Of a stretch of 61,834 nt of DNA, positions 16,329-25,185 are shown in pieces. The stretch is from contig CAIVGN010000058.1 of assembly GCA_903905455.1 (NCBI GenBank), forward strand, positions 1 through 61,834, in the 5' to 3' direction. The position numbers and the translations under genes are program-made. This DNA is from an uncultured Archangium sp. GTDB lineage: Bacteria; Myxococcota; Myxococcia; Myxococcales; Myxococcaceae. A model generated the notes under the pieces. The model made no database searches and was not told the DNA's origin. It saw nothing but the letters and a program-made list of their open reading frames with translations. Every line of letters begins with the position of its first letter. Within the stretch, counting starts at the first letter, position 1.

Positions 16329-17357
16329 TCAGCGCTTGACGGTGGCGAAGGCCGAAGTCACCACCGGCACCCGCGAGAGCTTCACGTCGAAGAGCCGGTC
16401 GGCCACTTCGATCAGCGCCTCGGAGTACATGATGTTCTTGCGCAGCCGGCTGGGGATGGCCTCGGTGCCCAGGTGCGCCCCGGCCACCGCCGCGCAGATG
16501 CCCGCGGTCACGTCGACCTCGCCGCCGGCCTTGAGCACCAGCTGCATCGCCGCGCGGAAGTCGGTGGGGCACTTGAGGAAGGCGAACAGGCCCGTGAGCA
16601 GCACCGGCGTCACGTGCGCGGGCACGCCCATGTCGAAGTCGTAGTGCGTGGGGGGCACGCCCACGCGGCGCAGGGCCACCATCGCCTTGTCGGTGTCCCA
16701 GGCGAGCGCGCGCGGCAGGTAATACAGCTCGTCGGCGAGCGCGGCGCTGTGCGGCGAGGCGGCCTCGCTCAGCTGCTCGCAGAACTCCTCGGCGGACATG
16801 GACTCGCCCGACAGGCCCAGCTGCACCGCGCGGGCGAAGGCCGACACGCCGGCCGCGCACAGCGGGTCCTTGTGGGTCATCACCGTCAACACCTGGGCGT
16901 CGTGCGCCAGGCGCATGGGCATGGGCTCGCTCGACAGGCCCACCACCACGCCGCGCGAGAGGCTCGAGGGGTCGCACACGCCCATCGGCGCGCCCGCGCT
17001 CATCCACGGGGTGCCCGAGAGCAACGCCTCGGCGGCCTGGGTCGCCGACGGAGGCGGCTGCAGCACGGTGCCTTCCTGCCAGAGCCACGAGAGGTGCTGC
17101 GCGGCGGCGCGACCGTCGATGCGCTTCTCGCGCACCACCGCGTCGGCCACGGCCATCATCATCTGCGTGTCGTCGGAGAACTGGCCGCGGGGAAAACCAC
17201 CGCGCGGCCGCGAGGCGAAGTCGTCACCGGTGGGCTGCGAGCGGATGAGCGCCGTCGCCGGGAGCCCGCGCAAGGGGAAGCCCAGCGCATCGCCGATGGC
17301 AAACCCGAGCACTGAAGCGCGGAACCTGTCCTGGAGAACGGCGACGTGAAGCGGCAT
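16329..17357 (-). CDS. ADP-ribosylglycohydrolase family protein
   Basis: 342 residues, starting MPLHVAVLQDRFRASV. The family motifs are present: GFAIGDALGFPL near residue 20, GQFSDDTQMMM near residue 60 (metal-binding Asp pair, usually TDDT) and, towards the C-terminus, GGEVDVTAGICAAVAGAHLG, which supplies the other metal ligands (usually DxDTxA). Such enzymes remove ADP-ribose from proteins or related molecules using two Mg ions. Here one canonical Asp-Thr position reads DVTAG, so activity needs confirmation. It follows rlmH by 78 bp on the same strand. Confidence 0.88.
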   Translation of the reverse strand: MPLHVAVLQDRFRASVLGFAIGDALGFPLRGLPATALIRSQPTGDDFASRPRGGFPRGQFSDDTQMMMAVADAVVREKRIDGRAAAQHLSWLWQEGTVLQPPPSATQAAEALLSGTPWMSAGAPMGVCDPSSLSRGVVVGLSSEPMPMRLAHDAQVLTVMTHKDPLCAAGVSAFARAVQLGLSGESMSAEEFCEQLSEAASPHSAALADELYYLPRALAWDTDKAMVALRRVGVPPTHYDFDMGVPAHVTPVLLTGLFAFLKCPTDFRAAMQLVLKAGGEVDVTAGICAAVAGAHLGTEAIPSRLRKNIMYSEALIEVADRLFDVKLSRVPVVTSAFATVKR

Positions 17358-17435
17358 GGACGGAGGAAGCGGAAGATACGCCGTCCTCTGTGACGTGAGC
17401 CATCGGGTTGTTCGTCGACCGGTCGCCATGTCGCC

Positions 17436-17894
17436 CTACGCCTTGTGGTACGGCTCGCCGCGAAGAATGGAAAACGCCCGGTAGACCTGTTCGACCAGCA
17501 CCAGCCGCGCGAGGCGGTGCGGGAGGGTCATCGCCGACAGCGACAACACCAGCCCGGCCTTCGCGCGCACGGCCTCCGACAACCCCTCGTCGCCGCCGAT
17601 GACGAAGGCGACGTCGCGGCCCCCGTCCTGCTGACGGCCGAGCCACTTGGCGAAGTCGACCGACGAGAGCAGCTTGCCCCGCTCGTCGAGCGCGACCAGC
17701 GTGTCCTTGGGCCCGAGCTTCTTGAGCAGCGCGGCGCCCTCTTCTTCCTTGGCCTGCACCCCGTCGCGCTTCGACTCGGGCAGCTCGAGCACCGTCACCT
17801 TGGCGGTGTGCGCGAGCCGGGAGACGTATTCGTCGACGCCAGGCGAAAAGAGGCCCGACCGGTCCTTACCGACCGAGAGAAACGTGAGCTTCAT
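17436..17894 (-). CDS. rlmH: 23S rRNA (pseudouridine-1915-N3)-methyltransferase
   Basis: 152 residues, the standard size for this SPOUT methyltransferase. Diagnostic features are the N-terminal MKLTFLSVGK, VALDERGKLLSS, the SAM-knot FVIGGDEGLSEAV and the C-terminal TLPHRLARLVLVEQVYRA followed by GEPYHK. It methylates pseudouridine 1915 in helix 69 of assembled ribosomes. It lies 33 bp after rsfS, the usual pairing of two late ribosome-related genes. Confidence 0.97.
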   Translation of the reverse strand: MKLTFLSVGKDRSGLFSPGVDEYVSRLAHTAKVTVLELPESKRDGVQAKEEEGAALLKKLGPKDTLVALDERGKLLSSVDFAKWLGRQQDGGRDVAFVIGGDEGLSEAVRAKAGLVLSLSAMTLPHRLARLVLVEQVYRAFSILRGEPYHKA

Positions 17895-17927
17895 GGGGCG
17901 GGCGCGGCGACGACGGGAACGTGGGGC

Positions 17928-18524
17928 TTACAGCGAGACGCGGGGAGCGTCTTTCCACATGTCTTCGAGGTCCATCATCTCGCGCTTGTCGTGGGTGAAG
18001 AAGTGGGCGACCACGCCCTCGTCGTAGTTCACGCACACCCAGTCAGGAGAAGCCTCGACCGAGGCCGCGCGCTTGCCTTCCGGCTTGAGCAGCGCGTCGA
18101 CGCCTTCGTGGATCGCCGACAGCTGGCGATCGGACTCGCCCGAGGCGAGCACCACGTAGTCGTAGCCAACCTGCTCGGCGCGGGCGCGGGTGTCGATGAC
18201 CAGCACCTTGCCGGCCTTCTTGTCGACGGCCACGGCGGCGATGCGGCGGGCCAGGGCGAGCGCCTCGGGGGCCGCGCGGGCGACGGTCTTGGGGCCCTTG
18301 TTGACGGCGGCCTTCTTGGTCGGCGTCTTGCGCTTGGTGGTGGGGCGCTTGGACTTGCGGGCAGCAGGGCGCGCACCCTTCTTGGGCGCAGACTTCCGCG
18401 ACGCGAACGTGCCCTTCTTGGCCTTCGGCGCGGCGCGGCTCGAGGTCTTCTTCTTCGCCGCCGACGACGTGGGCTTCTTCTTCGGGGCCGACTTCTTCGC
18501 GGGGGTCTTCTTCTTCGCTGCCAT
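17928..18524 (-). CDS. rsfS: Ribosomal silencing factor RsfS with a Lys/Ala-rich N-terminal tail
   Basis: 198 residues. The C-terminal ~115 residues are a normal RsfS/Iojap domain: ALARRIAAVAVDKKAGKVLV, YDYVVLASGESDRQLSAI, DWVCVNYDEGVVAHFF and a final acidic LEDMWKDAP. RsfS binds ribosomal protein uL14 and blocks subunit joining in starvation. The first ~85 residues (AAKKKTPAKKSAPKKK and similar) are a histone-H1-like tail absent from most family members. The ATG at 18524 is chosen because the tail starts there; more upstream Met codons open unrelated sequence. Operon with rlmH. Confidence 0.92.
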   Translation of the reverse strand: MAAKKKTPAKKSAPKKKPTSSAAKKKTSSRAAPKAKKGTFASRKSAPKKGARPAARKSKRPTTKRKTPTKKAAVNKGPKTVARAAPEALALARRIAAVAVDKKAGKVLVIDTRARAEQVGYDYVVLASGESDRQLSAIHEGVDALLKPEGKRAASVEASPDWVCVNYDEGVVAHFFTHDKREMMDLEDMWKDAPRVSL

Positions 18525-18699
18525 GGGGCAACCTGTAGCGCAAAGGGCGGGCCCGGTGGCGATCATTTCGGCGCGCGGGCGAAGGGTGCCGGCGGGCATC
18601 GCGGCGGCTGATGAGTCGAAGGGGCGGGGCTTCATCGGCGCCCGTCCGCGGCCCGACGCCCCCGGTGAACCGGGCGCCCCGCCGTGTAGGGTCTCGCCC

Positions 18700-19089
18700 A
18701 TGGACCTCAAGGCAGTTCGAAAGACCCTGATTGCGCAGCACGATCACCTTCGCGGGCTGATGACGGCGGTGGAGTCGACGCTCGACGGGGCCCAGGCCGA
18801 CGCGGCCGAGCTGGGCATTCGGGTGGTGGCGGTGCGCGAGGCGGTGCTGGCCCACAACCAGGCCGAAGAGGCGACGCTGGGGCCCATCCTCCGGGAGATC
18901 GACGCCTGGGGCCCGGAGCACGTGAAGGAGATGCTCGACGACCACCACGACGAGCACGACGTCATCGTCGACAAGCTGCGCCACGGGGTGAAGCCGGCCG
19001 CGGTGCGCGAAGTGCTGGCGCACCTGCGGGGGCACATGCTCCACGAGGAACAGAGCATCCTGTCCGAGGCGCTGCTGCAGGACGAGTGA
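18700..19089 (+). CDS. Hemerythrin HHE domain protein
   Basis: 129 residues of four-helix bundle pattern with the metal ligands: LIAQHDHLRGL (first His), EAVLAHNQAEEATL (His and Glu), DDHHDEHDVI (HxxxH-type) and LRGHMLHEEQSIL (HxxxE). Non-haem di-iron proteins of this type bind oxygen or nitric oxide or repair iron-sulfur centres. It lies divergent to rsfS and convergent with proA, 6 bp from its stop. An upstream in-frame start at 18190 would add antisense-of-rsfS sequence and is rejected. Confidence 0.9.
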   Translation: MDLKAVRKTLIAQHDHLRGLMTAVESTLDGAQADAAELGIRVVAVREAVLAHNQAEEATLGPILREIDAWGPEHVKEMLDDHHDEHDVIVDKLRHGVKPAAVREVLAHLRGHMLHEEQSILSEALLQDE

Positions 19090-19095
19090 CGCGGC

Positions 19096-20340
19096 TCAGC
19101 GCGTCTGGCCGTCACCCTCGACGACGTACTTCTGGGCCGTCAGCTCCTTGAGGCCCATGGGGCCGAAGGCGTGCAGCCGGCTGGTGGAGATGCCCACCTC
19201 GGCGCCCAGCCCCAGCTCGCCGCCGTCGTTGAAGCGCGTGGAGGCGTTGACCATCACCGCCGAGGCGGTGACTTCACGGGTGAAGCGCTGCGCCAGCGCC
19301 GGGTCTCGGGTGACGATGGCCTCGGTGTGCTCGCTGCCGAACTGGGCGATGTGCGCCAGCGCGGCCTCGAAGCCGTCGACCACCTTCACCGCGAGAATCA
19401 GGTCGAGGAACTCGCGGCCGTAGTCGTCGCCCTTCGCCGGGGTCACCGGCACGGACGCCAGCGCCACCGTGGCGGCGTCACCGCGCAGCTCCACGCCCTT
19501 GCCCACCAGCGCCTTGGCCGCGAGCGGGAGGAACGCCGCGGCGATGGGCGCGTCCACCAGCAGGCACTCGGCGGCGTTGCACACCCCGGGGCGCGAGGTC
19601 TTGGCGTTGACGATGAGGCGGGAGGCCAGCTCGAGGTCGGCGGTGCGCTCCACGAAGACGTGGCACACGCCCTGGTAGTGCTTCACCACCGGCACCCGCG
19701 CGTGCTCCACCACGAAGCGGATGAGGCCTTCGCCCCCGCGCGGGATGCAGAGGTCGATGAGCCCGTCGAGCTTGAGCAGCTCGAGCATCGACTCACGGTC
19801 CGTGGTGGGCACCAGCTGGATGCAGGCCGCCGGGAGGCCCGCCTCGGCGAGGCCCACCTGCAGCGCGCGCGCGATGGCCTGGCAGCTGCGGAACGCCTCG
19901 GAGCCCCCGCGGAGGATGGCCGCGTTGCCGCTCTTGAGGCACAGCGCCGCCGCGTCGCTCGTCACGTTGGGCCGCGACTCGTAGATCATCAGCACCACGC
20001 CCAAGGGGAGCCGCTCCTTGCGCACGCGCAGGCCGTTGGGCCGCGTCCACCGCTCGGTCACCTCGCCCACCGGATCGGGCAGCGCGGCGACCGACTCCAC
20101 CGCGGCGGCCATGGCCTCGAGGCGCGGGGCGTCGAGCAGCAGCCGGTCGAGGAAGGCGTCGTTCTTGCCCGAGGCCCGCGCGTCGGCGAGGTCGAGCTGG
20201 TTCTGCGCGGCGATGTCCGGGCCGGCGGCGCGCAGGGCGCGGGCCATGGCGCCGAGCGCGCGGTTCTTCTGCTCCGTGGACGCCGCCACCAGCACGCGGG
20301 CCGCGGCGCGGGAGGCCTGGGCGAGGGCTTTCATGCTCAC
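19096..20340 (-). CDS. proA: Gamma-glutamyl phosphate reductase
   Basis: 414 residues, full length for ProA, the second enzyme of proline synthesis (gamma-glutamyl phosphate to glutamate semialdehyde, NADPH). Conserved blocks are [44 protein letters not shown], and [15 protein letters not shown] with the catalytic Cys, plus [18 protein letters not shown]. The GTG start overlaps the TGA of the upstream lipoprotein gene by 4 bp (GTGA); an ATG lies two codons later. No proB is in the window. Confidence 0.96.
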   Translation of the reverse strand: MSMKALAQASRAAARVLVAASTEQKNRALGAMARALRAAGPDIAAQNQLDLADARASGKNDAFLDRLLLDAPRLEAMAAAVESVAALPDPVGEVTERWTRPNGLRVRKERLPLGVVLMIYESRPNVTSDAAALCLKSGNAAILRGGSEAFRSCQAIARALQVGLAEAGLPAACIQLVPTTDRESMLELLKLDGLIDLCIPRGGEGLIRFVVEHARVPVVKHYQGVCHVFVERTADLELASRLIVNAKTSRPGVCNAAECLLVDAPIAAAFLPLAAKALVGKGVELRGDAATVALASVPVTPAKGDDYGREFLDLILAVKVVDGFEAALAHIAQFGSEHTEAIVTRDPALAQRFTREVTASAVMVNASTRFNDGGELGLGAEVGISTSRLHAFGPMGLKELTAQKYVVEGDGQTR

Positions 20341-20969
20341 GGCACCACCTCGTACGTGGTGCCCACCCGGCGCAGGCCCTTCGGCGCGGCCGGGGCATCG
20401 AAGAGGCGCACGAGGGAGCCGTCCTTCACCTGGGCCCGGAAGGCCTGCGCGCCGCCGCTGGTGCTGGCGATGAACTCGAAGCTCGAGGGGTCACGCCACA
20501 GCAGGTCGGCGTGCACCATGGCCTCGGTGCCGTTGAGCGCTTGCACCGCCACGGGCTTGAGCTTGCCCTCGAGGTACCCGCGGAGCTGGTCGAGCTTCAC
20601 CACGTGGTACGGCCCGTAGTGGTCCACCTGCAGGGCCACGGCCGAGCAGTCGGGGGCGAAGACGTCGAAGCGCCAGTCGTTGAAGAAGACCTGGCCCACG
20701 GGCGCGAAGCCCTTGGCGGTGCCGTCGGCGAACCGGAAGGCCAGCGACTCGACCCCGAACGACTTCGGCGCGGGCTGCGGGAGGTCCTTGAGGGCGTCGG
20801 CGTTACCGCTCCACACGGCGGTGACCGGGCCGCAGGAGACCGCGTGGTAGGCGCCGTCGAGCGACACCTCCTTCGGGCTCAGCGGCGGGACCACGGGGGG
20901 CGGCGGGGCCTCAGGCTTGCTCTTGCAGGCGGTCAGCGACAGGTAGGCCAGGACGAAGACGAGGCGCAT
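20337..20969 (-). CDS. Lipoprotein of unknown function upstream of proA
   Basis: 210 residues starting [18 protein letters not shown], a signal peptide with lipobox LTAC, then a Pro-rich linker ([14 protein letters not shown]). The mature domain has alternating short strands ([39 protein letters not shown]) and two cysteines likely paired. I do not recognise the family. It is translationally coupled to proA although its role is unlikely to be in proline synthesis. Confidence 0.72.
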   Translation of the reverse strand: MRLVFVLAYLSLTACKSKPEAPPPPVVPPLSPKEVSLDGAYHAVSCGPVTAVWSGNADALKDLPQPAPKSFGVESLAFRFADGTAKGFAPVGQVFFNDWRFDVFAPDCSAVALQVDHYGPYHVVKLDQLRGYLEGKLKPVAVQALNGTEAMVHADLLWRDPSSFEFIASTSGGAQAFRAQVKDGSLVRLFDAPAAPKGLRRVGTTYEVVP

Positions 20970-21033
20970 GGGGGCGCTGTTACCACGACTCGGAGCACGA
21001 CCCGCCCCGCGTGGCTGTGGCAACGTGCGCGCC

Positions 21034-21351
21034 GTGAACGACCGCGAAGCCCTGTTCAAGGAGATGGTCAGCCAGTTCCCCGACAGCCCCATGGGGCACT
21101 TCTCGCTGGGCCGGCTCTACGTCGACGAGAAGCGCTGGGCCGAGGCCATCATCGCGCTCGGCGCGGCGGTGAAGCTCGACCCGCACTATTCGGCGGCCAT
21201 CGTGGCGCTCGGTGACGCCCACGCCGGCCAGGGAGACAAGGACGGCGCGAAGGCCGCCTGGCAACGCGCGCTGGCCACCCCGCACGGGCAACGCGACGCG
21301 AGCCTCCAGGCCGATCTCGAGCAGCGCATTCGCGACATCGACGACTTCTGA
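21034..21351 (+). CDS. Small TPR protein
   Basis: 105 residues from a GTG start. Two to three tetratricopeptide-like repeats are visible: SPMGHFSLGRLYVDEKRWA, EAIIALGAAVKLDPHYSAA, and IVALGDAHAGQGDKDGAKAA followed by WQRALA. It should be a cytoplasmic protein-interaction module. The start is set at VNDREALF, as the preceding in-frame sequence looks like leader. It diverges from the lipoprotein-proA unit and its stop abuts that of the next gene on the other strand. Confidence 0.75.
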   Translation: MNDREALFKEMVSQFPDSPMGHFSLGRLYVDEKRWAEAIIALGAAVKLDPHYSAAIVALGDAHAGQGDKDGAKAAWQRALATPHGQRDASLQADLEQRIRDIDDF

Positions 21352-21714
21352 TCAGAACTCGCCGCGAATCGACGGGCCCTTCTTGACCTGCAGCGTGGCG
21401 AAGCCGCCGTTGCGCTGCTCGCGCAGGTAGCGGGCCAGGGTCAGCAGGTCGTCGTTGCCGAAGGGGCAGGCCCCGAAGGTGCGCTCGATGGCCTGCATCA
21501 CGTCGGGCACCGGCGCGCCGGCCTTGAGGCCCAGGCCCAGCGAGAGGTCGCCCAGCAGCGTGAGGCACAGGGTGGGCAGCGGGGTGTTCGCGCTGGCCAG
21601 TTCCAGCAGCCGGGGCATGTACATCCACACGTCATCGTTGGTGAACGCAGGGTCCAACTGCACGCCGAGCAGCGCCTCGAAGAACCGCCGCGCGATGTCC
21701 GTGGGCTCGGCCAT
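21352..21714 (-). CDS. Hypothetical protein, 120 aa
   Basis: Starts MAEPTDIARRFFEALLGVQ; mostly helical (LLELASANTPLPTLCLTLLG, DDLLTLARYLREQRNGG). No signal peptide or catalytic motif. A Cys-Pro (FGACPFGNDD) near the C-terminus is the only striking feature. Open sequence continues upstream of the ATG but with no second good start. Family not recognised; divergent to 21772. Confidence 0.6.
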   Translation of the reverse strand: MAEPTDIARRFFEALLGVQLDPAFTNDDVWMYMPRLLELASANTPLPTLCLTLLGDLSLGLGLKAGAPVPDVMQAIERTFGACPFGNDDLLTLARYLREQRNGGFATLQVKKGPSIRGEF

Positions 21715-21771
21715 GGAAAACAGTCTTTCACAGCGGTTGCACAGGAGGGTGGGCTCCTGTGTATTCCATGC

Positions 21772-22485
21772 ATGGCCATCTCCAAGATCAGCAGCGCCCC
21801 CCTCGCAGCCAAGCCCCACGCCGGTCCCAGCGCCGCCGACCTGAAGACGGCCAAGCACCTGAAGACGGACATCCTGGAGGTGCTCAAGCGGGTGCGCTTC
21901 GGCACGCCGCTGACCGCCGCCGCGTCGCCGAAGGCGAACGCCAAGGGTGAATGGCAGGCGCCCAACGGCGACAAGTTGATCAAGGTGGTGCTCAGCAAGC
22001 CGCCCGCCGGAGCCATGGGTGGCATGACCCACGTGGGCCTGGTGAACCCCAAGACCAACCAGTTCTACGACGCGAACTTCGGCGCCATCCAGGGTGGCCA
22101 GGTGATGCACGGCCCGATGCAGCTGGCCGACAGCGCGAAGTTCGCGGGCAAGAACTTCAACGCCAAGGACATCGAGGCGCTGACCGCGGCTGCCAACGGC
22201 ACCACCACGGCGCCGGCCGCCGCGACGCCGGGCAAGACGCAGATCCTCAACGCCCTGGGCACCTACGAGTTCCACAAGATCGTGAAGTGGGGCGCCAAGG
22301 GCCCGGCGGACACCGCGGTGCTCAAGAAGGTGGCGCTCAAGAAGGAGAACCACCCCGACGGCTTCACCTACACGGGGCTGGTGCTCAAGAGCGACCCGAA
22401 CAAGGTGGTCATCGCGCGCTCCGGTGGCATCGCGGGCATCACCCAGTACACGCAGCCGCTCGACGTCACGCGCCTGCCGCGCTGA
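21772..22485 (+). CDS. Hypothetical protein made of two diverged repeats
   Basis: 237 residues. A Lys/Ala-rich N-terminus (ISSAPLAAKPHAG) precedes two copies of a ~75-residue unit. Unit 1 contains LKRVRFGTP, KLIKVVLSKPP, THVGLVNPKTNQFYDANFG and HGPMQL; unit 2 contains LGTYEFHKIV, AVLKKVALKKEN, TYTGLVLKSDPNKVVIARSG and YTQPLDV. The pattern, strand-lysine strand-TxxGLV-strand, suggests a small beta domain duplicated within the gene. No signal peptide. Function unknown. Confidence 0.7.
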   Translation: MAISKISSAPLAAKPHAGPSAADLKTAKHLKTDILEVLKRVRFGTPLTAAASPKANAKGEWQAPNGDKLIKVVLSKPPAGAMGGMTHVGLVNPKTNQFYDANFGAIQGGQVMHGPMQLADSAKFAGKNFNAKDIEALTAAANGTTTAPAAATPGKTQILNALGTYEFHKIVKWGAKGPADTAVLKKVALKKENHPDGFTYTGLVLKSDPNKVVIARSGGIAGITQYTQPLDVTRLPR

Positions 22486-23556
22486 TCAGGGCAGCTTGAA
22501 GCGCGCGAGACCCTCGCGCGCGAAGCTCCCCAGGTAGAGGAAGCCCTCGTGTTCGGTCACGCACGCGATGGGTGAGTAGCTGTCGGGCGCCTCGTGCTGG
22601 AACGACTCCACGGGCTTGCCGTTGGCGTCCACCAGCAGCACGTACGAGTGGCGCGCGGGCTTGGGCTGCAGCGCCTTGGGCAACGCGGCGACGATGCGCC
22701 GCACCTCCGGCCAACCGGCCAGCGCGTCGAGGGCGGGCTTGCGCGGGCTGCCGATGGCGACCCAGAAGCCGTTGCGCGAGGGCGAGTAGCGCACGTTGTC
22801 CGGGAAGCCGGGCAGCGAGTCGGTGAAGAGCTCCTTCTTGCCAGCGCGCTCCCCGGTCAGGCCGACGCGCCACAGGCGGTAGGCGCCAGTCTCCGAGACG
22901 ACGAGGAACGACTCGTCACCCGAGAGCGCCACGCCGTTGGTGAAGGCGAAGCCGTCGGCGACGAGCGAGAGTTCCTTCGTGGCGGGCACGTACTTGAGCA
23001 ACCGGCCCGTGGCCTGGTGCTCGAGCAGGTCCTCGGTGAAGCGCTCGATGGAGTTCCGCGCCGAGGCGTCGGAGAAGTAGATGACGCCGTCCTTCGTGAT
23101 GGCGAGGTCGTCGACGAAGCGAAAGGGTACGCCGCCGAAGCCGGTGGCGAGCACGTCGATCTTCCCCGCGGAGTCGATGGCCAGCAGCCCGGCGTGGGCG
23201 TCGCAGACGATGAGGCGGCCGTCGGGGTGGGAGGCCATGGCGAGCGGGCGGCCCTTCGTGTCGAAGAGCACCTCGGGCGTGTCGAGCCCGACCTTCAGCT
23301 TCACCACCCGCCCGTCCTTGAGGCCGGCGAGCAGCGCGCCGTCGGGGGCCACGGTGACGGCCTCGGGGCCGACCAGGTCCTTCGCCCACCACTCGATGGG
23401 CACCAGGCGATCGTTGGGAGCGTAGGCGCCCTCGAGCGGGGCGACCGGCGGCGCGACCCAGGCCGCGGGCTCGATGGAGGAGCTGAAGTACAGCGCGCCC
23501 AGCACCGCGGTGAGGCCCAGGAGCACGCCGGCGGTGATTTTTCGCAACGTGGTCAC
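22486..23556 (-). CDS. SMP-30/strictosidine synthase-like beta-propeller, membrane-anchored
   Basis: 356 residues. The N-terminus has one transmembrane or signal segment (ITAGVLLGLTAVLGALYF). The rest is a six-bladed propeller of the gluconolactonase/strictosidine synthase-like (APMAP) group: GPEAVTVAPDGALLAG, FVDDLAITKDGVIYFSDAS, LVADGFAFTNGVALSGDES, DNVRYSPSRNGFWVAIG. Family members often bind Ca and act as lactonases or arylesterases. The GTG start overlaps the upstream lipoprotein stop by 4 bp, so the two are probably co-translated. It converges with 21772-22485 with no gap. Confidence 0.87.
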   Translation of the reverse strand: MTTLRKITAGVLLGLTAVLGALYFSSSIEPAAWVAPPVAPLEGAYAPNDRLVPIEWWAKDLVGPEAVTVAPDGALLAGLKDGRVVKLKVGLDTPEVLFDTKGRPLAMASHPDGRLIVCDAHAGLLAIDSAGKIDVLATGFGGVPFRFVDDLAITKDGVIYFSDASARNSIERFTEDLLEHQATGRLLKYVPATKELSLVADGFAFTNGVALSGDESFLVVSETGAYRLWRVGLTGERAGKKELFTDSLPGFPDNVRYSPSRNGFWVAIGSPRKPALDALAGWPEVRRIVAALPKALQPKPARHSYVLLVDANGKPVESFQHEAPDSYSPIACVTEHEGFLYLGSFAREGLARFKLP

Positions 23557-25112
23557 GGGAGGCTCCCCCACTGGGTGGCGCCGACGCGGGCGATGAAGCG
23601 CGGCGGCGCCCCGAGGGTGGGCTTGTAGATGGCGGCCTCGGCGAAGTTGAGCGAATCCAGCACCGGGCAGGCTGCCGGGTAGTCGCCGTGACCGACGGCC
23701 ACCGCGTTGGTGCCCGCGGGCGGCGCGGCGTTGAGCAACGAGCTCGCGTCGCGGCACCGGTTGACCTCGTCGTAGACGAAGGGAGTGAGGGACGGGAGCT
23801 GCTCCACCACGCCGGCGTCGAGCCCGAAGCCCTCGGCGGTGCGCACGGCGCGGCAGAACTCGCTGGCGTGCAGCTGGCTGACGGTGATGCCGTTGGTGGC
23901 GAAGAAGGCCTGCACCGCGGCGAGCTCGGCGTCGGAGACGGAAGGCGTCAACTGCGCGGCGGTGGCCGTGGCGCAGGTCGCGTCGCAGCGTTTCCACCAG
24001 CCGGGCGAGGTGGTGGTGCTCGCCGTGCCCAGGGCGGTTTGATCAACACAGGTGGTGGCCGTCGCGTGGCGGAAGAAGAGCGAGTAGCCGCCGCCCTGGA
24101 GCGCCTGCTTGAGGGTGAAGTGGAACGTCGCGGTGACCGGGGTGGTGCTGCAGGTCGCGCCGACGCAACCCCAGGCCGCGTAGGTGTAGCGCCGGGCGTC
24201 GAGCGCGAGATCGGGCAGGAGCACGTCGAGGCGCTCGCTGGTGGCCACGCCAGCGCCGTCGAAGACCACGGTGGCCGAGGGGTCCGTGGGGCCGGTGGGC
24301 GCGGCGTTGAGGCGGCGCAGCACCTTCACGGCAGAGGCGGTGGTGGTCCACGCGAGCTCGACGCGCTGGCCGTCCGCGCTGCGCTGGGCGGTCAGGTTCG
24401 AGATGGCGAGGCCGACGCCGCCGTCGGCGGGCGCGATGACCGCGAGGCTCGGGGCGTTCGCGCCGCAGCGACCGCAGCCGTTGCAGTTGAAGACGCCGTA
24501 CCAGGTGGGGGTGCTCGGCGAGAGGTTGGCCAGGGGGTCGGTGGTCATCGACGAGGGGCCGGCGTAGACGATGGTGCCGTCGGTGACGCTGGTCGGCGCG
24601 CTGCCGCGCTTGCGGAGGACGGTCACCCCTTCAAAGGCGGTGGAGACGTCGGGCGGAGTCCACGAGAGGCGCAGGTTGGGGCCCTCGAAGACCGAGCTGA
24701 GGTTGGTGACTTCGGCGGTGGGTGGCGGGGTGTGGGCGCCGCGCAGGGAGCGCACGGTGGCCGGGCTCTTCGACCAGGTGCCGTCGGCGGCGCGGCTCCA
24801 CAGGTGCCAGGCGAACGGCCCGCACGAGTCGGGGAGGTTGGTGTCGGTGAACTTCGTGTCTTCGCTGTCGTGCACGATGACGCCGGCGCCGAGCGGGTCT
24901 CCCACCGCGCCGCCGTCGGGCATGGTGGCCTCGGTGGTGCCCAGGGTGCGGGCGATGAGCGTCGATTGGGCGTTGAGGCCTTTTTCCCAGGTGATGACCG
25001 CGGTGCCCGGCGTGACCATGAGGTCGGCGCGCACCGGCGGCTCGACGTAGATGGGCTTGGGCCCTCCGCAGCTCGCGAGCAGCGGGAGGAGGCACAGGAG
25101 GTGTCGGGTCAT
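23553..25112 (-). CDS. Lipoprotein with FnIII-like domains and a histidine-phosphatase-like C-terminus
   Basis: 519 residues. Signal peptide MTRHLLCLLPLLASC with lipobox. Residues ~25-310 contain FnIII-like segments (LRLSWTPPDVSTAF, VELAWTTTASAVKVLRRL). Residues ~335-519 resemble the histidine phosphatase (phosphoglycerate mutase) superfamily: YSLFFRHATATTC corresponds to the catalytic RHG (here RHA), and AVAVGHGDYP to the second catalytic His. The middle DAELAAVQAFFATNGITV and VSQLHASEFCRAVRTAEGF fit the family's substrate-gate region. Extracellular phosphatase activity is plausible. Coupled to the SMP-30-like gene. Confidence 0.8.
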   Translation of the reverse strand: MTRHLLCLLPLLASCGGPKPIYVEPPVRADLMVTPGTAVITWEKGLNAQSTLIARTLGTTEATMPDGGAVGDPLGAGVIVHDSEDTKFTDTNLPDSCGPFAWHLWSRAADGTWSKSPATVRSLRGAHTPPPTAEVTNLSSVFEGPNLRLSWTPPDVSTAFEGVTVLRKRGSAPTSVTDGTIVYAGPSSMTTDPLANLSPSTPTWYGVFNCNGCGRCGANAPSLAVIAPADGGVGLAISNLTAQRSADGQRVELAWTTTASAVKVLRRLNAAPTGPTDPSATVVFDGAGVATSERLDVLLPDLALDARRYTYAAWGCVGATCSTTPVTATFHFTLKQALQGGGYSLFFRHATATTCVDQTALGTASTTTSPGWWKRCDATCATATAAQLTPSVSDAELAAVQAFFATNGITVSQLHASEFCRAVRTAEGFGLDAGVVEQLPSLTPFVYDEVNRCRDASSLLNAAPPAGTNAVAVGHGDYPAACPVLDSLNFAEAAIYKPTLGAPPRFIARVGATQWGSLP

Positions 25113-25185
25113 GGAGGGGGGATCTAGTACGGAATGGGAGCGTCGCTGAGGTGGGCGCGGGTGGAGGGCGGAGGGCGGCTGCGAT

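Noticed and set aside
19090-19095. Terminator between hemerythrin and proA
   Set aside because: Only 6 bp separate the convergent stop codons and no hairpin with T-run is present.
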